This document shows positions 25,445-28,090 of a DNA stretch of 28,090 nt, one piece after another. The notes under the pieces were generated by a model. The model saw only the letters and a program-made list of their open reading frames with translations, ran no database searches and was not told the origin of the DNA. The position numbers and the translations under genes were made by a program. Every line of letters begins with the position of its first letter. The stretch's first letter is position 1. Origin of the DNA: an uncultured Acidobacteriota bacterium. GTDB lineage: Bacteria > Acidobacteriota > Blastocatellia > Pyrinomonadales > Pyrinomonadaceae. Location of the stretch: NCBI GenBank assembly GCA_902826385.1, contig CADEEU010000006.1, positions 1-28,090 on the forward strand, read 5' to 3'.

Positions 25445-26428
25445 TTACAAATAACAAACCTCTTTAACCGCCGCGATTATCTTATCAACATCAGGCAAGG
25501 CCAACGCTTCGAGATTTTTTGCGTATGGGTTCGGAGCTTCGGCGGTCGAAATTCGCTTTACTGGAGCGTCTAGGTAGTCGAACGCGTGCTCCATGACGGT
25601 GTGTGATATCTCGGCCCCGACCGAAGCAAAATAGTGCGATTCTTCTGCGATAACCAACCGGTTTGTTTTCTTGACGGAGTTGACTATTGTGTCGATATCC
25701 AACGGCTTGATCGTTCGCGGGTCGATGACCTCGACCGACACGTCAAGCTCCTCTTTGATCTTGTCAGCCGCCTGCAACGCAAGAGGCACGGTCATCGACC
25801 GGGCGACGATCGTACAGTCGGTGCCTTCACGTTTAATGTCCGCCACGCCGAGTGGGATGGTGAAGTCTTCGTCCTCCGGAACTTCGCCTTTAAGGCCGTA
25901 CATACGTTCCTGTTCAAGGAACATTACCGGATTATCATCGCGAATCGCGGATTTCAACAGGCCCTTTGCATCGGCGGAGGTGGACGGCATCACGACTTTC
26001 AGACCCGGGAAATTGGCGTAAAACGCCTCCAGCGCCTGCGAGTGCTGCGACGAAACCTGATACGCCGAGCCGTTCGGCCCGCGGAATACGATAGGCATCT
26101 TGAACTGGCCGCCTGACATATAGAGCATCTTAGCGGCATGGTTGATGATCTGGTCGGCCGCGAGGATGGAAAAGTTCCACGTCATGAATTCGATCACCGG
26201 CCGCAAGCCCGCCATCGCGGCACCGACACCGACGGCTGCAAAGCCAAGCTCGGTTATCGGCGTATCGACAACGCGTTTATCGCCGAACTCTTTCCAAAGC
26301 CCGCGCGTCACCTTATAAGCGCCGTCGTACTCGGCAACTTCTTCACCCATGACGAAAACATTCTCGTCCCTGATTATTTCCTCACGAAGCGCCTGATTAA
26401 GGGCATCGCGTATCGTCAATGTAGCCAT
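25445..26428 (-). CDS. pdhB: Pyruvate dehydrogenase E1 component, beta subunit
   Basis: This 327-residue protein pairs with PdhA to decarboxylate pyruvate using thiamine diphosphate. Typical features are the N-terminal LTIRDALNQALREEI, the cofactor-contacting MGEEVAEYDGAYKVT, DTPITELGFAAVGVGAAMAGLRPV, the GPNGSAYQVSSQHSQALEAFYANFPGLKVVMPS loop (with the Ser/His expected in the substrate channel), and the C-terminal VIDPRTIKPLDIDTIVNSVKKTNRLVIAEES transketolase domain. It matches the length of the E1 beta family. The ATG at 26428 lies 3 nt after the membrane-protein stop, a coupling-type junction. No unusual residues were noticed. Confidence 0.95.
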   Translation of the reverse strand: MATLTIRDALNQALREEIIRDENVFVMGEEVAEYDGAYKVTRGLWKEFGDKRVVDTPITELGFAAVGVGAAMAGLRPVIEFMTWNFSILAADQIINHAAKMLYMSGGQFKMPIVFRGPNGSAYQVSSQHSQALEAFYANFPGLKVVMPSTSADAKGLLKSAIRDDNPVMFLEQERMYGLKGEVPEDEDFTIPLGVADIKREGTDCTIVARSMTVPLALQAADKIKEELDVSVEVIDPRTIKPLDIDTIVNSVKKTNRLVIAEESHYFASVGAEISHTVMEHAFDYLDAPVKRISTAEAPNPYAKNLEALALPDVDKIIAAVKEVCYL

Positions 26429-26431
26429 AAA

Positions 26432-26815
26432 CTATTCCGCAACAGAAACTCTTCTCAAGCTCGTGATAAATCCGACGATAACAATCAAAAATCCAACTCC
26501 TTTTATCACCGCTACCCACTCGGACGCGACAGGGGCCGGGTCTATCATTCCTTCCCGCATCATTCGAAGCTGGCTGAAAAAGCTCATGTAAACCATCCCA
26601 AGAGCCACACCCCAACCGGCAACAAGGAACTTCTGGCCTGAAATGGCGTTCTTTGAGACTCGCCACGCTCCATACAGCAGCAGGCCGCCCACTAAGAAAT
26701 CATCGAAGAATGATGGTGGATCTCGACGCCAAGTGCTCCACCGCCGAATGGTTTCCAACAGCGGCGCAATCAAGCCGAGAAAAACCGCAAGGTTTCGGCT
26801 CAGCCTAATATTCAT
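26432..26815 (-). CDS. Small membrane protein of unknown function in the pdh operon
   Basis: This 127-residue protein has about four predicted transmembrane segments (roughly 7-21, 38-52, 61-80 and 103-122) separated by short charged loops such as ETIRRWSTWRRDPP, with Arg-rich cytoplasmic-type ends. No enzyme motif is seen. Its ATG lies 6 nt after the pdhA stop (TAG overlapping the AGGA ribosome-binding site), and its stop is 3 nt before pdhB, so its translation is probably coupled to both. It separates the two subunits of one heterotetrameric enzyme, which is unusual. Possible roles, such as in membrane attachment or pyruvate transport, are pure inference. Confidence 0.72.
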   Translation of the reverse strand: MNIRLSRNLAVFLGLIAPLLETIRRWSTWRRDPPSFFDDFLVGGLLLYGAWRVSKNAISGQKFLVAGWGVALGMVYMSFFSQLRMMREGMIDPAPVASEWVAVIKGVGFLIVIVGFITSLRRVSVAE

Positions 26816-26821
26816 CGCTTC

Positions 26822-27958
26822 CTACGCATATACATCAGTCCACAACTCACTCTCCGCCGGATAAGGGCTTTCATCCGCAAATTTCACCGCTTTATCGACG
26901 GCCTCAATCGCCTCTTGCTCGATCTTTTCAAAATCTCTATCGGACAGCACCTTCGATTCTTTCAAGCTGTCTTTGAACAGCACGATCGGGTCGCGTTCCT
27001 GATATTTTTTGATCTCGTCGCGGGTTCGGTAGTTGCCTGGATCGGACATTGAGTGGCCCATAAAGCGATAGGCCCGAATTTCCAATAGAGTCGGTGAGCC
27101 GTCTTTTCTGGCACGCTCGATTGCACGCAGCGTGGCCTCGCGGACGGCCATGACGTCCATTCCATCCACGAACTCATTCGCCATCTCGAACGCTTCGGCC
27201 TTCTTTGCGATATTGCGCGTGCTCATTGCGCGTTCCTGAGAAGTGCCCATACCGTACTGGTTATTTTCGCAGATGTAGATGCACGGCAGCTTCCAAAGCT
27301 GGGCCATGTTGAGAGATTCGTGAAAAATACCCTGGTTGACGGCCGCTTCGCCAAAAAAGCAAAGTGTAACCTGGCCGGTTCCTTTGTATTTCGCTGCGTA
27401 GGCCATGCCGGTTCCCACGCCGATCTGTCCGCCGACGATTCCGTGCCCCCCGTAAAATTCCAGCTCCTTCGAGAACATGTGCATCGAGCCGCCCTTGCCT
27501 TTAACGCAGCCGCCTTCCTTACCGTAAAGCTCGGCCATGACCGATTCGGGCGACAAGCCTTTGACCATCGCCTGGACGTGGTCGCGGTACGATGTAATGA
27601 CCATGTCACTCGGCTTCAAGGCCATCATCGAACCGACCGCGATCGCTTCCTGGCCGATATACAAATGACAAAACCCGCCGATCTTGCCCATCCGGTAAAC
27701 CTCGGCGCATTTTTCCTCAAAACGGCGGCCGAGCACCATTTGATAAAGCATGGCCCGAAGCAGCTTCTTGTCTGTTTTTCTTATTTGTTCAAGCTGAGAT
27801 TTGCGCCGGTTAAGATATTCCGCGTGCACCATTTCAACCACCGCAAAATCTGACGCTCCGTTTGCATTTTCGGGCTTTGCCCCGGTCTTTTTCGGCTTGG
27901 TGCCGGTACCGTTTTTCGCGGATGTTTCGGTTTTGCGGCTTGTCGCTGTTTTTGCCAA
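26822..27958 (-). CDS. pdhA: Pyruvate dehydrogenase E1 component, alpha subunit
   Basis: The protein has 378 residues from a TTG at 27958, set by GGAGGAG 6 nt upstream. It is the thiamine-diphosphate-binding subunit that decarboxylates pyruvate with PdhB. Seen: a Lys/Ala/Thr-rich, probably disordered 35-residue N-terminus, GRRFEEKCAEVYRMGKIGGFCHLYIGQEA, YRDHVQAM, KGKGGSMHMFS, GGHGIVGGQIGVGTG, the ThDP motif start GEAAVNQG (203-210) ending ENNQYGMGT, and RFMGHSMSDPGNYR. The ThDP motif normally begins GDG; here it is GEA (codons 27344-27352), replacing the Mg-binding Asp by Glu. Branched-chain 2-oxo acid E1 is a fold relative, but the linked pdhB and single-lipoyl pdhC favour pyruvate. First gene of the operon. 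Confidence 0.94.
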   Translation of the reverse strand: MAKTATSRKTETSAKNGTGTKPKKTGAKPENANGASDFAVVEMVHAEYLNRRKSQLEQIRKTDKKLLRAMLYQMVLGRRFEEKCAEVYRMGKIGGFCHLYIGQEAIAVGSMMALKPSDMVITSYRDHVQAMVKGLSPESVMAELYGKEGGCVKGKGGSMHMFSKELEFYGGHGIVGGQIGVGTGMAYAAKYKGTGQVTLCFFGEAAVNQGIFHESLNMAQLWKLPCIYICENNQYGMGTSQERAMSTRNIAKKAEAFEMANEFVDGMDVMAVREATLRAIERARKDGSPTLLEIRAYRFMGHSMSDPGNYRTRDEIKKYQERDPIVLFKDSLKESKVLSDRDFEKIEQEAIEAVDKAVKFADESPYPAESELWTDVYA

Positions 27959-27964
27959 GATTTA

Positions 27965-27971
27965 CTCCTCC
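27965..27971 (-). promoter_or_regulatory. pdhA: Ribosome-binding site deciding the TTG start of pdhA
   Basis: GGAGGAG on the minus strand sits 6 nt before the TTG at 27958. Such a strong site before a TTG makes this the likely start rather than an internal one. Confidence 0.8.
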
Positions 27972-28013
27972 AAACTTCGCGGGGTTCTCGCGTGAACTCT
28001 TCGTAAGAGCAAC

Positions 28014-28042
28014 ATTATAATAAAGATATGGCAGATTGTCAG
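28014..28042 (-). promoter_or_regulatory. Sigma-70-type promoter of the pdh operon
   Basis: CTGACA (28037-28042) and a perfect TATAAT (28014-28019) are spaced exactly 17 bp on the minus strand. The expected start near 28007 gives a leader of about 49 nt. Beyond it, 28069-28075 and 28084-28090 form a 7-bp inverted repeat at the window edge, perhaps part of a terminator of the next gene. Confidence 0.7.
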
Positions 28043-28090
28043 TAGCGGGCGTTATCGTTTCCGTTGACTTTCGGTGAAATTCGACCGAAA

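Noticed and set aside
28069..28090. 7-bp inverted repeat (TTTCGGT/ACCGAAA) at the right edge, possibly a terminator.
   Set aside because: The sequence ends at the second arm, so no tail can be seen and its role cannot be judged.

Overview
The window looks like chromosomal DNA of a Gram-negative bacterium, most likely an Acidobacteriota member (Blastocatellia-like). This placement is an inference from gene content. The grounds are an Oar-like TonB-dependent receptor with an N-terminal carboxypeptidase-regulatory-like domain, a secreted beta-propeller protein with Pro/Thr linkers and a C-terminal domain resembling those common in Solibacter-type genomes, a TPR protein with an N-terminal domain I associate with Acidobacteria, and lipid A genes (lpxB, lpxD), with moderate GC content. 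I see no phage genes, transposase, CRISPR array, rRNA or tRNA. The region reads as ordinary chromosome made of short transcription units, many with clear hairpin terminators.

Layout. 1-881: 5'-partial zinc-ribbon protein (+). 882-1185: non-coding, with a large palindromic repeat. 1186-1740: HNH endonuclease (+), followed by a strong terminator that ends 6 nt before a GH13 amylase/branching-type enzyme (1821-3482, +). 3569-4228: ferritin-like protein with a basic tail (-). 4328-4756: unrecognised small protein (+). 4821-6970: TonB-C-terminal-like secreted protein overlapping cysS (+). 6979-8508: membrane/spermidine-synthase fusion (-). 8606-9574: branched-chain aminotransferase (-). 9705-12332: secreted PD40 propeller protein (-). 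12624-13826: lpxB (+), convergent with lpxD (13871-14896, -). 15088-15375: STAS protein (-). 15420-16322: EamA/DMT exporter (-), divergent from an M28 aminopeptidase (16427-18094, +) and a TPR protein (18098-19639, +). 19711-23091: TonB-dependent receptor (-). 23375-27958: six-gene pyruvate dehydrogenase operon (-), read pdhA, membrane protein, pdhB, secreted Cys-rich protein, GIY-YIG protein, pdhC.

How the genes work together. The clearest functional unit is the PDH operon. It has a near-consensus sigma-70 promoter (28014-28042), a strong ribosome-binding site before a TTG start, and very short gene spacings. The E1 alpha, E1 beta and E2 subunits are interleaved with three genes of no known PDH role; E3 is not in the window. 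LpxB and LpxD act in lipid A synthesis, which fits an outer membrane that would carry the receptor. The remaining units are housekeeping (CysRS, IlvE) or envelope/secreted proteins. Several starts differ from the longest reading frame because ribosome-binding sites, signal peptides or promoter hexamers point to an internal start; these are noted in the entries.

The observations most worth following are the three extra genes inside the pdh operon, the GDG-to-GEA change in the thiamine-diphosphate motif of PdhA, the terminator abutting the GH13 start, and promoter geometry suggesting leaderless or nearly leaderless mRNAs for lpxD and ilvE.
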